DNA of 64,000 bases from Exophiala sp. HKRS030. Taxonomy: Eukaryota; Ascomycota; Eurotiomycetes; Chaetothyriales; Herpotrichiellaceae. Each line of letters begins with the position of its first letter. Within the stretch, counting starts at the first letter, position 1. Below, one piece after another: positions 46,001-54,965 of the stretch. Location of the stretch: assembly GCA_023897205.1 (NCBI GenBank), contig JAHWDD010000005.1:868001-932000 (forward strand), in the 5' to 3' direction. The translations under genes were made by a program, and so were the position numbers. The notes beneath the pieces are model-generated. The model had not been told where the DNA came from. It saw nothing but the letters and a program-made list of their open reading frames with translations, and searched no databases.

Positions 46001-48273
46001 CCGTCTTGTCAAATTCTTCAGAGAATTACGGAGACGAAAACTCACCTCCTCGTCCTGCTGCTGCCGCGTTTGAACTCGATGAACCAGTTCCAGAAAGTGA
46101 GTCTCACGAATCGGCAGATACAGAAATCATTGGGGGTACAGTCATCGGTGATGCATCAACTAGCGTTGCAATCTCTCCATCAGCAGTTGGACTCACTCCC
46201 ATGGCTATTGAGAAGAGCATAGAAATGGACTTTGATGTGACTCCCATCCGACCAGATCCAAACGCTACACGAGTTGTGCATACGGTGGCAAAGGTCCCCC
46301 TTCGTCCAGAGGGTGAGATTCCCGCAACTTCGTCTCCCATCAAGATGCAACGCAAGCGACCTAGGTCGTTATCCACGTCCAACTCTTTGTCGGCCAAGAG
46401 GAGAAGTCTCGCTCTCGGCGGCCCGATTGATACGGCCATCATCAGTGCTATGCGTGCTCCTGTTGACAATGGCAGTGAAACTTTGAGTTCATCACCGCAA
46501 CGACGCATTCGAAGTGCAGCACCAAGCCCTGCATACACTCTCTCTACTGCCTTTTCGACACCTGGGCAGTATAGTTTTGCAGTTGAAGATTTCGGCGACA
46601 GCACACTCGATGGTATCGAACTACCCGAGGAGGAGATGTCGTCGGACCTCGAAATTGAGGATCACCAAGAGGAAACTGAAACCGCACAGCCCACCGCCAA
46701 CGACGATACGATGATGACAATCGGCTCGTATATCTTCAAGACACCTGCACCTTCGGTGAGAACTGCAAGAACGAGCATGCTTCCTCCTCCGTCTACCGTC
46801 ATGTCTGTTGCAGCCAACACTACGACACCAAGCTACGCTCGGTCTACCAATTCTAGCAGAAGGAAGAGCATCAGCACACCGTCTCATGCTGCGTCCGATG
46901 CGGTTGCAACACCGGCACCGGCTACGACACCCGCTACAGTGTCAAAAAGCAGAAGCAAAACGCCATCAACGAGTTTGAAGAGCAAGACTCCGGCGCGAAC
47001 ACCACTCAAAGCCATCAGCGACGGACCCCTCAACGGTGCCGTTGTCCACTGTGACATTCACACGAGTGAAGGCAGTGATGCTTCGGCAATTTACGTTGAT
47101 CTTCTCACGGCCATGGGGGCACGCTGCGTCAAGGAGTGGCGATGGAACCCGCGAGCCGCCCAGAACGAGGCAGCCGAGACTCCTGGTCACAATGGCCAGG
47201 TCATTGGCATTACCCACGTCATATACAAGGACGGCGGTAAGAGGACGCTCGAAAAGGTTCGAAGTGCAGGAGGCCAAGTCCTTTGTGTCGGTGTTGCATG
47301 GGTTCTCGAGTGTCATCGCAAACAGTCGTGGGTGGATGAAGGCCTGTTTTCGGTGGACACTGGTATCATGCCCCGTGGAGGTTCAAGGAGGAGAAAGAGT
47401 ATGGAACCTCGGATGTTGAAGAATGAAGGTGGCCATTTGAGTTCAAAGAAGAGAAAGAGTCTGCCGGCCAGTCATTTCACCTATCAAGACGCAAATGTGT
47501 CTGCTTGTAAGAATGTGGCCGCTGCTCAGCATGACGAGGAGGATGAAATTTCTTTTCGAGGAGCGGCAGCCGAAGAGGCCAGAGACGAAAACAGCATGGA
47601 CGAGTCCAACGTCGACCTCGACACTAGTGTGATGCACGCGGACGATGAGCAGGATGACGATTCCGTGCTCGCCGGCCACGACGAGTCAGAAGGTGAGATC
47701 AGTTCGGCTTACAATTCACCTGCCGCGGCGACGGCGGGCGAGACCATGCAGTTTTACGAACTGCCAGACGCTTTGGCGACGTCGGCGGCACGGGACGAGT
47801 CGTTGTCGTCTTCACCTTCAGGGTCGATGACCGGTCCATCACGGTCCAAAACGGCGATAAATACCAGAACGCCACGGTCGGAAAAGGTGGACCTGAATGT
47901 CGATTACGACCCGAGGACCGCCGCGACACCATTGACTCCTTACGTGAGGAGTAAGGGTGTGGTGACGGGCGTCGCCGGTACCGGTGTCGGTGTCGGTTCG
48001 GGGACGGAAAAGATGATGATGAGCGCACCTCCGAAACAGACCGGCCGGTCTCTTTTCGACGATGGTGACGACGACGACGACAATCTGGGAGAGGAGAAGA
48101 CGCAGAAACGGACGGCAAACGACCGGGGCAACGGAGACAAGTTTCGACTAAAGCTGCGTGGGACGAGGGGGGGGGGAGTCGACAGAAGGAGAACTCTGGC
48201 GGTCGGCGGTGGCGGTGGTGCGAACGGCCTCGGCTTCAGACCCGTCGTCGGGAGCCCACTGAGGAAGGAGTAG
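43039..48273 (+). CDS. Large BRCT-domain nuclear protein, microcephalin-like
   Basis: Intronless, 1744 residues. The N-terminus (1-360) is Lys/Ala/Thr-rich with AT-hook-like RGR cores (KRRGRSTK, KTRGRAKK). Residues about 390-600 are dense in SP/TP-Lys/Arg sites (LSPKRGHVSPIRPMSP), likely CDK targets. A very acidic middle follows. A single BRCT domain lies at about 1330-1440 (NGAVVHCDIH, ITHVIYKDGGKRTLEKV, VAWVLECHRKQSWVDEG), with the Trp and hydrophobic spacing of the family. The tail is disordered. Such proteins act in DNA damage response or chromosome condensation. The microcephalin comparison rests on the single BRCT and its Trp-containing helix only, so I give no symbol. Confidence 0.85.
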   Translation: MAPRKPASPAKPRRVTRARAADTAATPSLEEAPKRKTATTSKAVPKTTKAKAIESKSRVSKKTETKRAKATRRSTPVVEGNGSDDDEDEITVAAAQTQLGTTRAARSTRTTTSNASASTSTSTLAAAPRRRIKVTPLDAAVPEPEPQPAKKTAAKEKKEKSTTTAATTKSAAMRAKRNVTTAKGDEKSEEPEVEHEPKRRGRSTKAATKAEPEKVTSEPITTVRKTRGRAKKEDTAVEPVEPASAPVTTRQTRARSGSTASATAAGSAVNVVIPAPTRKRVTFQDLPEDDEDDEKENKQPITTSRAKGVKKGPVSSAAATKKAETNSKGMRAKPIRKPAATTKSTRGTTRATKASKAAESETEKVMPRVLTPKKITQVAKAAPVDSDDEDELAGDKTPVRDLSLSPKRGHVSPIRPMSPVKTLDFTPALQSPEKQRSNTSPGLMSPPRRMPSSPFKDILKESPRRAPEGVTIFRAQIQDSHNNNSSLALNPKNQQQLLQSPKRGLADTIVFPPSAMKSKQSPLKSALMSSPARRLFSPSKQKTPARFSPSPVKKQATPVEQTKSPGDVDIVMSSHFRPSMSPQRGARVYKMSDEEIAQETMNEMDFDQSVLNIRSPLKADKVKPVAEMPDEDLELRDSAAPNEDRYDADDAVIEPGSLVPADDLETDGDSEADNDETVLDTALVEQGTFDEEMEDGTVQEDALTEASENENTPQPIQQVSSKKLRLPNALFHRLRDIDDESEDELASDQTPVVRSRPNASGVTLHSRLSTGIAPPSASRGLGFTPLVAQVRDWRAASPEKRMSSTSKTPISDVVFSPLAQVHVAGSVEVNRQDTPAKQAQKRKSVAARLSFASSSTGSPAQPDFFGEGMAAQEFEEQTEELAKDPAQEEDLHQIMQQQGDTEGDENADESLEEGQDDDSEVSSHEPGELTTDLIKFTNASDTAMVDFKALANEAEGMADGEAEATTDDEELEPTVLAHRLSMVEEEHSVLSNSSENYGDENSPPRPAAAAFELDEPVPESESHESADTEIIGGTVIGDASTSVAISPSAVGLTPMAIEKSIEMDFDVTPIRPDPNATRVVHTVAKVPLRPEGEIPATSSPIKMQRKRPRSLSTSNSLSAKRRSLALGGPIDTAIISAMRAPVDNGSETLSSSPQRRIRSAAPSPAYTLSTAFSTPGQYSFAVEDFGDSTLDGIELPEEEMSSDLEIEDHQEETETAQPTANDDTMMTIGSYIFKTPAPSVRTARTSMLPPPSTVMSVAANTTTPSYARSTNSSRRKSISTPSHAASDAVATPAPATTPATVSKSRSKTPSTSLKSKTPARTPLKAISDGPLNGAVVHCDIHTSEGSDASAIYVDLLTAMGARCVKEWRWNPRAAQNEAAETPGHNGQVIGITHVIYKDGGKRTLEKVRSAGGQVLCVGVAWVLECHRKQSWVDEGLFSVDTGIMPRGGSRRRKSMEPRMLKNEGGHLSSKKRKSLPASHFTYQDANVSACKNVAAAQHDEEDEISFRGAAAEEARDENSMDESNVDLDTSVMHADDEQDDDSVLAGHDESEGEISSAYNSPAAATAGETMQFYELPDALATSAARDESLSSSPSGSMTGPSRSKTAINTRTPRSEKVDLNVDYDPRTAATPLTPYVRSKGVVTGVAGTGVGVGSGTEKMMMSAPPKQTGRSLFDDGDDDDDNLGEEKTQKRTANDRGNGDKFRLKLRGTRGGGVDRRRTLAVGGGGGANGLGFRPVVGSPLRKE

Positions 48274-48940
48274 TGATTCCTCTTTTTTCTTCTTCTTCTT
48301 CTTCTTCTTCTTCTTTTTGCTTCTGGTTCGTGCTTGTGCTTGTGACCGTACTTGTGTGCGAGCACAACACTTTGTATTTTCTGGTGTTTGTCGAGTGGGA
48401 AGGGGACGGGGATTTTTAAATAGACAAACCGTCTCATGGCTGGAGCTCCTCCGTCTCTCTCTCTCTCTCCTAGTCAGTGATCGAGTAACAAGACGTATCG
48501 AGATTGAAAGATTCAGGAGTTCAAATTCAAAGGGTCCGGGTCCGAATCTGTTGGAAGGGGGAGGTGGTTGTTACGGACCACCCCACCCACTCACAAATGG
48601 CATCGACGCGCAAAAAATGACGATCAAAGAACATTGTCTGTCTACAGGGGAGTCGTAATCACAAACCACCGCCATTCCCACCATCACGAAGCAACATCAT
48701 TAAGCGTATTTTCTACTCCCTTTTCGAGTACTATATATATACTATGTAAATCCCAAGATCCCGTCCTGTCCCATTCCTAGAAGAGAGAAAAAAAATGGGG
48801 TTGCCGACTTTCGCTTCGCATCGCTTTAGACATTTCTCGTTCAATGCGCACGAGAGAAACAAGAAAAAATCAGACAGAGGACCAAAGAAATCCAAAAAAA
48901 AATCAAAGAGAACTCGATGACAGAACACATAACGGAACTG
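48274..48940. other. Convergent 3' intergenic region with CTT microsatellite
   Basis: These 667 bp lie between two converging large genes. A (CTT)9 run at 48289-48315 lies just past the BRCT stop codon. A/T-rich DNA at 48700-48910 precedes the next stop. No gene. Confidence 0.55.
48289..48315 (+). repeat. (CTT)9 microsatellite
   Basis: Nine uninterrupted CTT units directly after the BRCT gene stop codon, probably in its 3' UTR. Confidence 0.9.
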
Positions 48941-51900
48941 TCAATTGATCCAGAGAACCCATTTGACCACCCCACCAACTGCTCGAAACGTACCGGTGAC
49001 CAGACGCACCACGGAGACGACGGCCCAGATCAACCACAACAAACTGACCACGGTCCACTCGATCCCGGCAAACAGCAACAATCGCAAGAGTCTGATTGGA
49101 CCTCTTCGCCTGTTTCGCATCGCCTTCTCGATGGAATCGTTCAGCTCCTTCACCGCAAGGGTACTCGTCGTGGTCAATTTCATGCTCAGTTCCCCCGCGT
49201 GGTCGGCCGCCGTCCTGATCTGCGGCGTCATCCTGTTCTCGATCATGTCTTCCAACGTCTGGAGTTGCATGTGGAGGCGAGGAGCGACCTCTGTACTGAA
49301 GAGGTTGAGTTTCTCGTTAAAGGCCGAGGAGTGATTGTCCAGATTACTCATGATATTCTTGGCCGCCATGATGTAATATTCGCGTTTCTTATATCGCTGA
49401 CGTTGTGACATGTGCAAGTCCCTGTCTGCAGGAGTGAGTGTGTCGAGATAAAACCTGGGAATCTCAGGCCTTTCCTCTTCCGCACGACGACCAATTTCTC
49501 GCGCCTTCACTGTCGAGCTGTACAAGAGAGCTTCAGCACGACCAATGTCACGCCAGGATGTACCAGTACCTTCGGCCTCGTCATCACCAGCATCTGACGT
49601 GGTGGGAACACGCGTCAGGTCGCCAGCAGATCGACTACCGTGAATACCCGTCAAGCCTGTCGTTGCACCGAGAGCATTGTTCAATAGCTCCGATGCGTCT
49701 CGGGATCGACTTAGGTCAATAGCCGCTCCGAAGCCGTAGCTCTGCTTCCGATCCAGGTCGCTCGGTGGCATTGCATTTCCTGTGTCGAGCTTAGGCAGAG
49801 CCAGTCGACCAAGACGCGGCGAATGAGACGAAGACCTATGTTGCGCTGCAAGTCGGGAAATACGATCTGTACTATCCATCCTGACGCCATCAGCACCAGG
49901 CGACAATGCTTGTTTCCGTTGCTGCTGTTCCCTATCCCTTTGAAAGGGTGACACGAAGCTTGGGAGGTTGGGATTGTTGTATTGAGGTCGGCCACTGGCA
50001 GTTGGGCTGAGCCGCGAAACTGTTGGCGAAAGGCGTTCACTTTTGGTGCTTGACACAGTCGATGACCTTGATCGTGGGTGCATAGGTGGGGGTTGTTTTA
50101 TGACGATGCCATTGACATTCGTCTCCTTTTCCGAATCTGAACCACCACGATATGAGCGAAGACTAGAGTCAGACATTGATGGCCTATGTCTGTCAGATGG
50201 AGGGGGATCACGCTTCCAGATGAAATCCCCAACTCTAGAGACTTCATTACCAACAAGCTCGGCGATACGACCACCCTTGAAGATCCCGCGTAACTTGGAA
50301 TGATCACTTCCAACAGTACCTGCCGAGCGGGTTGTAACCTTACTGATGGAAAGAGACTTATTGTCGCCCGAGAGTAGCGGACCTAAGTCGTCGGTATGCG
50401 TAGATTCGGTCCCAGGTCTTGACACTGAACTCATACCTCTCGTCATTGGGCTAGTGCCACGCGAACCGTTACTGTCTGAATGATACTTGATTTCACCTGC
50501 AGATTGATTTGGCTGCACTGATGGACCACGCGCAAAATCAGTAGCGCTGATGTGCTCAACCTCCTTCGAATCTTGCTTGCGGTGGAAAGGGTGAAGGATT
50601 GAGGACATGTGCTTCCTTGTTGGCGACGAGCTTCGACTTGGAGGAGGTGAAAGATTGATTGCAATGCTTGGCCAATGCGGAACGGCAGGCGAATTCTGAG
50701 CAGTGGCAGTATCGTAGTCGCTAGATGCTCGTGGGGCTCGCTCTTGGTCCAGACTTGAACGCATTGGTCCTCTCATGGATGTGGGACGAGACGATTCGTC
50801 CCTATTGCGGGATCGGTTGAGAGGTGAAGCTTTCTTCAGATTTTCAACCTTGAGGATTTTGGTCAAGGCCGAGTGGTCTACAGAGGATCTTTTCGAATTC
50901 ACAGCCGACGATGGCTGGCTGGAATCATTGATGTGAGGAGACTGTTTGGAGGGTGAGCTGCTGCGAGGTGCGTCCTGATCTTTACCAAGAGGAGAATGTA
51001 GCCGTTTGCGCCTGAGCCGCCTACGACCACGTTCAGTACTATTTTGTTCCGAAGACGACAACTCCGATCCATCAGAGTCGCTATCGTGGAACAGCTTGTG
51101 CCGTATGCGTGAGCGTTCCCTCGAACTGTCTGATTCTTTGACCTGTAAAGACCCTCTGAATTTGCTTCTGCGTGGATGCTTGTCCACATAATGGGCGGAC
51201 TTGAATGTGGGAAGCTCTGGTAAAGCAGAAGGAGGAATGTCATCCGTCGCCACCGGTTCCGACTCCTGTTGAGGGGGGGAGTGCCGTTGCTGTAGCGTAG
51301 ACGGAATGTCTATGGGAGTGTCATGCCGCCAACCAGAAAATTTAAAGTGAGTGTTTGGAGGATATATCAGGTTATTGTCACGATCTTGGATCTTCATTTT
51401 GTTCAAGCCTTGCTCCAGCCAATATGCGTCTGCGAGGAGATCAGCAGGATGAGTGACCCAGTCAGAACGCGGCCGAGTCGGTTTGGACAGATAAGGGTCC
51501 TGTATTCTGGGGGAGGTGGCACTTTTTGGCTCAACCGGGGAGTCTTCTTGTTCTTGATCATCCGGAGCTGCTCCTTTCTGATCAAGTGGAGGTAGACGAA
51601 CGCATTCTAGAGGATCATGCTGAGTCTCTGTATGGCTCGAGATTACAGCATCTACCCAGGCCCGAACCTTCTCGACATCGTGCCAGCCATCCGCCTCGCT
51701 GTCAAATGACGTCTTTTCCCAAATGCGCAGTTTGCGATTGCGGACGTACTGGAGAGGGTTGTATGCTTTCTGCAATGCTTCGGCTTCGGACGATAGTGGC
51801 GGGACACCAGGTCTGCGGATCGGTGGTAGGTGTGAGAGGAGTCGTCGATGCTCGTGTGCAAGTTCGAAGTACAGCTTTGCTTTCTCCACACGCGTCATCG

Positions 51901-52903
51901 TAGCTGGCGATATTTGATCGGGCATCTCAGTGTCAAAGTCGATAAGATCCTCGTCCAATGCGGGATCCTTCGACTCGGGTCGGCGACTGGCCTGTCTCGC
52001 TTTTGGCGACCCAGTTCTCGAATTCTGTCTGTTCGTCGCCAGGAAGGGAGCAATACTTTTCCTTTTCACTGTATTCCTGGGATCGATCGTTGACGCAGTG
52101 GAAATCACACGACGTTCACCTTGATCCAACGAGACATATCTTCGACCTGAAGCCAGCCTCCGTCGACCTTCGCTCAAGCTAAGTGCCATCTGTACAATCT
52201 GCGCCGGGTCCTGGTCATAGCCCAAGCTCGCACCACGAGATGATTGAACCTCGCCATCGCGGGAGTGTGATGTCGTACTTCCATTCGTTCGAGGCTCATG
52301 TTGAGATGAAGACAACGACCTCCGGATGTCCGTACCCGGAATCAAAGAATCGGAGGTTGACTGGTTGTGTACGACGGGTTCTTCTTTGAACTCGCTAGCC
52401 AAAGGCGAGCTTCTGAAAGAGGGGTTCAGATTGACATTGTTCCTATATCTTCGTTTGGAGACAGACAGCTCCGAGTCTGTGCTGTCTCTCTTCCTCCTAG
52501 ATTCGCTGTGAGAAGGTGTCACTAAAGCCCGCGATCCTCGTTTCGCATTCGCGACAGGCTCGAGCAGAAAGCCCCCAGAATTGCGTGGTATCTGGTATGA
52601 GGCGGACACATTCTCTTTTCCCCTTTCTCTTTCTTTTTCCTTCCCTTTCGATCCATCACTCCCTATGCTGCTACCAACGGAGAATCGTTCTGATACGTGG
52701 CTGCGATCATGGTCGGCGTGATGATTGTCGTCTATGTAGTTGTGAGAGCCCGATGTCAAGGAGTCTGGCCTTGCTGTCTCTCTGGCAGGATCGTGGACAG
52801 AACGGAAGGTTGGAAGTGGCGATGGCTTGCGCTGGTCAACATGATCTTCTGAGACCCTGGTGGCAGCTGGGCCATCGGGAGGTCTCGAAGTAGAAGTCGA
52901 CAT
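48941..52903 (-). CDS. 1320-residue fungal protein with C-terminal membrane segments
   Basis: Single exon, ATG start. Most of the chain is disordered and rich in Ser, Arg and Pro. A folded-looking core spans about 336-530: EKAKLYFELAHEHRRLLSHLPPIRRPGVPP, then AYNPLQYVRNRKLRIWEK, then DVEKVRAWVDAV, then DWVTHPADLLADAYWLEQG. A second conserved-looking part at about 1115-1260 (SWRDIGRAEALLYSSTVKAREI, then long helices around DMIENRMTPQI) precedes a hydrophobic end at about 1280-1320 (LLLFAGIEWTVVSLLWLIWAVV). So it is probably anchored in a membrane, likely ER or cell cortex, with the bulk in the cytosol. I believe similar proteins occur widely in Pezizomycotina but cannot name the family, and I assign no function. 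Confidence 0.88.
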   Translation of the reverse strand: MSTSTSRPPDGPAATRVSEDHVDQRKPSPLPTFRSVHDPARETARPDSLTSGSHNYIDDNHHADHDRSHVSERFSVGSSIGSDGSKGKEKERERGKENVSASYQIPRNSGGFLLEPVANAKRGSRALVTPSHSESRRKRDSTDSELSVSKRRYRNNVNLNPSFRSSPLASEFKEEPVVHNQSTSDSLIPGTDIRRSLSSSQHEPRTNGSTTSHSRDGEVQSSRGASLGYDQDPAQIVQMALSLSEGRRRLASGRRYVSLDQGERRVISTASTIDPRNTVKRKSIAPFLATNRQNSRTGSPKARQASRRPESKDPALDEDLIDFDTEMPDQISPATMTRVEKAKLYFELAHEHRRLLSHLPPIRRPGVPPLSSEAEALQKAYNPLQYVRNRKLRIWEKTSFDSEADGWHDVEKVRAWVDAVISSHTETQHDPLECVRLPPLDQKGAAPDDQEQEDSPVEPKSATSPRIQDPYLSKPTRPRSDWVTHPADLLADAYWLEQGLNKMKIQDRDNNLIYPPNTHFKFSGWRHDTPIDIPSTLQQRHSPPQQESEPVATDDIPPSALPELPTFKSAHYVDKHPRRSKFRGSLQVKESDSSRERSRIRHKLFHDSDSDGSELSSSEQNSTERGRRRLRRKRLHSPLGKDQDAPRSSSPSKQSPHINDSSQPSSAVNSKRSSVDHSALTKILKVENLKKASPLNRSRNRDESSRPTSMRGPMRSSLDQERAPRASSDYDTATAQNSPAVPHWPSIAINLSPPPSRSSSPTRKHMSSILHPFHRKQDSKEVEHISATDFARGPSVQPNQSAGEIKYHSDSNGSRGTSPMTRGMSSVSRPGTESTHTDDLGPLLSGDNKSLSISKVTTRSAGTVGSDHSKLRGIFKGGRIAELVGNEVSRVGDFIWKRDPPPSDRHRPSMSDSSLRSYRGGSDSEKETNVNGIVIKQPPPMHPRSRSSTVSSTKSERLSPTVSRLSPTASGRPQYNNPNLPSFVSPFQRDREQQQRKQALSPGADGVRMDSTDRISRLAAQHRSSSHSPRLGRLALPKLDTGNAMPPSDLDRKQSYGFGAAIDLSRSRDASELLNNALGATTGLTGIHGSRSAGDLTRVPTTSDAGDDEAEGTGTSWRDIGRAEALLYSSTVKAREIGRRAEEERPEIPRFYLDTLTPADRDLHMSQRQRYKKREYYIMAAKNIMSNLDNHSSAFNEKLNLFSTEVAPRLHMQLQTLEDMIENRMTPQIRTAADHAGELSMKLTTTSTLAVKELNDSIEKAMRNRRRGPIRLLRLLLFAGIEWTVVSLLWLIWAVVSVVRLVTGTFRAVGGVVKWVLWIN

Positions 52904-53504
52904 TCAGGCACCTGCCCATGGGTGCAGGTGATTTTGTCGTGCTATCGCAGCTTGCTGCGCTCTGGCGACAATTCGATCATTGCGGAGCGAAGACGGGGAA
53001 AACGTTCGTTAGGCCCAGGCGTTCCAACCTTTGTAGCCAGGCGCGAGATGGTGACCAGGTTCTAGAAGAAATCGACAGAGTCAAGCGAACAACAATGAAT
53101 GGCCAGTAGTAAACGAGGGTGCGTCTTGCTGTGCTCCTATGGAGTAATGGTCATTAACTTGGACTGTCAGTCAGTAATGATGATCAAGCGGAGAGGTTGA
53201 CGTGACGGGCGATGTTTAGCGCCACTGCTGAATACGGAGTATGGATCCAAGCGCCCAAGGTAAGGTACCCTTAGGTAGGGATAGAGGCACGGGTGTGAGT
53301 GATCGTACCTACAACTAGTACTGTACGGGTAATAATAGGCTCTACTTCCAAGCGAAGGGCGCCAACGGGTCGTGCCTAGAATTCGCTAGTGAGGGCCGTA
53401 CCCCATTGCGAGGTACTCACTTCTATATCGTGTATTTTCAGTCTTATTGCTACCAGGTGCGGCGAGTATAAGGAGACGATGAAGAAACTATAGTCACATT
53501 AAAT
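52904..53504. other. Intergenic region, 1320-aa gene promoter / ABHD gene 3' side
   Basis: These 601 bp hold an exact TACGGAGTA (53233-53241) and palindromic AAGGTACCCTT (53273-53283) beside a TAGGTAGGG stretch. No gene seen. Confidence 0.5.
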
Positions 53505-54680
53505 CTAGTACTCGCCGTCTATCAGTCTCATCAGAATGAGTTTGGCGTGTTCACTGGTAGGGATTTTATTGTGCCCTCCGTGTCGAAGGCGCTCCCATTG
53601 AAACTGCTTCTTACCATCCGCGCTCTTCCACTCTTCGTGGTCGAGATTCCTGGAGAAGTCAATATCCCCCTTAGACGCGACTTGCAGCACTCTGTCCCAG
53701 CTCGCACGTCCTTGGCGCCATGGGATTTCCCAATCGTCGCGAGCATGCAGCATTGTTAAGCGTAGCTGAACGTCGGGATTGGCGCCGAGTTCTGCCAATT
53801 TATCTGTTGTTTCCCACTTGTCCACGATCTTGCCGAGAATCCACTGCTGAAGGCGAGGGTAAGGAAGTAATGGAGACAGTAAGGGGGGTGTAAGTCCCTT
53901 GATGGAATAACTTTCGAGAAGCTCTCTCAACGACGTGAAGCTGGCAATGAGTACCAGGGCCTTGAACGGCGCCCGTCCCAGCTTCAGTACCCATTCATGA
54001 TAGGTAGCAGTGGCTATGAAAGTTCCCATCGACTGGCCAAAAAGAATAATCCGAGATGGGTCTACCCCTTTCTCTGCGTTGTTGCTATCACAATCAAGTC
54101 CTGTGAGGGCAGACAGTATTGCGATCGAGTCTTCGACTACCCCATCTTCGGTCGGGCTGCCCGTGCTCAGACCAAACCCTCGATAGTCGAAAGTAATGAC
54201 ATGGACAGGCTTATCTGCCGTCGAGCTGCTCAAGATTTGTTGATAGGTAGGAGGACGATACGCCGAGGCAAGGTGAGCCGCATTCCCGTGGAAGCTTAGC
54301 ACAATCGTTGCATCAGGATCCTCTCGGAGGAGTCTGATGCCTTCGGTCTTTCTGGCTTCATTCCAGGGTTTGAGCCCAAAGTTTTCTTGGGTCTTCAACG
54401 ATTGCTCGTGTCGCCGATAAAGATGAAGGGGAAGAATGTGCCAGGCAAAAAGGGTGACGTTGTCCCGAGTCGTAATTGTAAAGGGCTGAATCTGATGACG
54501 CAAAAAGCCAAATTGCTCAGTATTGTTCAGATCCTGGAAATATGTCGGATTGATATTATGAGCATAAGTTGCGTTCCTTTGGACTGTAGGATGTGTCAAG
54601 GCCCCGATCATCAAGGCATATATCAGGCCGCATCCCGCAAGAGTCCAGTATACCTTACGGAAGAAGCTGTTGAAGGCCAT
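53505..54680 (-). CDS. ABHD12-like alpha/beta hydrolase (membrane-anchored serine lipase)
   Basis: Single exon, 391 residues from the ATG at 54680 (MAFNSFFRKVYW); the longer upstream frame starts only at a TTG. A transmembrane segment (about 11-28, TLAGCGLIYALMIGALTH) anchors it. The hydrolase fold has the oxyanion HGNAAHL at 131-137, the nucleophile Ser217 in GQSMGT (a GxSxG variant with Gln), the acid at Asp315/316 (LHARDDWEIP) and His370 (RHGGHNKI). In animals ABHD12 hydrolyses lysophosphatidylserine and monoacylglycerol; yeast relatives are lipid hydrolases on membranes. The exact lipid is not evident. It is divergent from SWC3 with 285 bp between the ATGs. Confidence 0.93.
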   Translation of the reverse strand: MAFNSFFRKVYWTLAGCGLIYALMIGALTHPTVQRNATYAHNINPTYFQDLNNTEQFGFLRHQIQPFTITTRDNVTLFAWHILPLHLYRRHEQSLKTQENFGLKPWNEARKTEGIRLLREDPDATIVLSFHGNAAHLASAYRPPTYQQILSSSTADKPVHVITFDYRGFGLSTGSPTEDGVVEDSIAILSALTGLDCDSNNAEKGVDPSRIILFGQSMGTFIATATYHEWVLKLGRAPFKALVLIASFTSLRELLESYSIKGLTPPLLSPLLPYPRLQQWILGKIVDKWETTDKLAELGANPDVQLRLTMLHARDDWEIPWRQGRASWDRVLQVASKGDIDFSRNLDHEEWKSADGKKQFQWERLRHGGHNKIPTSEHAKLILMRLIDGEY

Positions 54681-54965
54681 CCGGGACACATCGGGATGTA
54701 TGTACTTCGTATGCAAAAGGGAAGAGCAAGTTCACGACCAAAGACTGTGGAATTCGAGTATCTCACAGCACACCATGGTGATTGTGATCTAGATCAGCGA
54801 GAAATCGCAGCATGTGTCAGTGACCCCTGCAATAGGCCCTCGCTAAACTTTCCTTTTCCCTCGCCGCAACATTTACCGTGTTTCAATGTCGCTTTCATCT
54901 ATTCTACACATGCACATTTTCAGGATGCATGGAAGCAGTCCAAGTCTGGCTCTCTCCTAGGTACA
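54681..54965. promoter_or_regulatory. Bidirectional promoter, ABHD hydrolase / SWC3
   Basis: Only 285 bp separate the two ATGs. The frame of SWC3 happens to stay open leftward through this interval and across the hydrolase gene to 54387, but without family similarity. Pyrimidine-rich DNA at 54840-54870 is a likely start region for SWC3. No recognised factor site. Confidence 0.5.

Noticed and set aside
54387..54965. N-terminal extension of SWC3
   Set aside because: Begins at a TTG, runs antisense through the hydrolase coding region and has no similarity to the Swc3 start, which begins cleanly at 54966.
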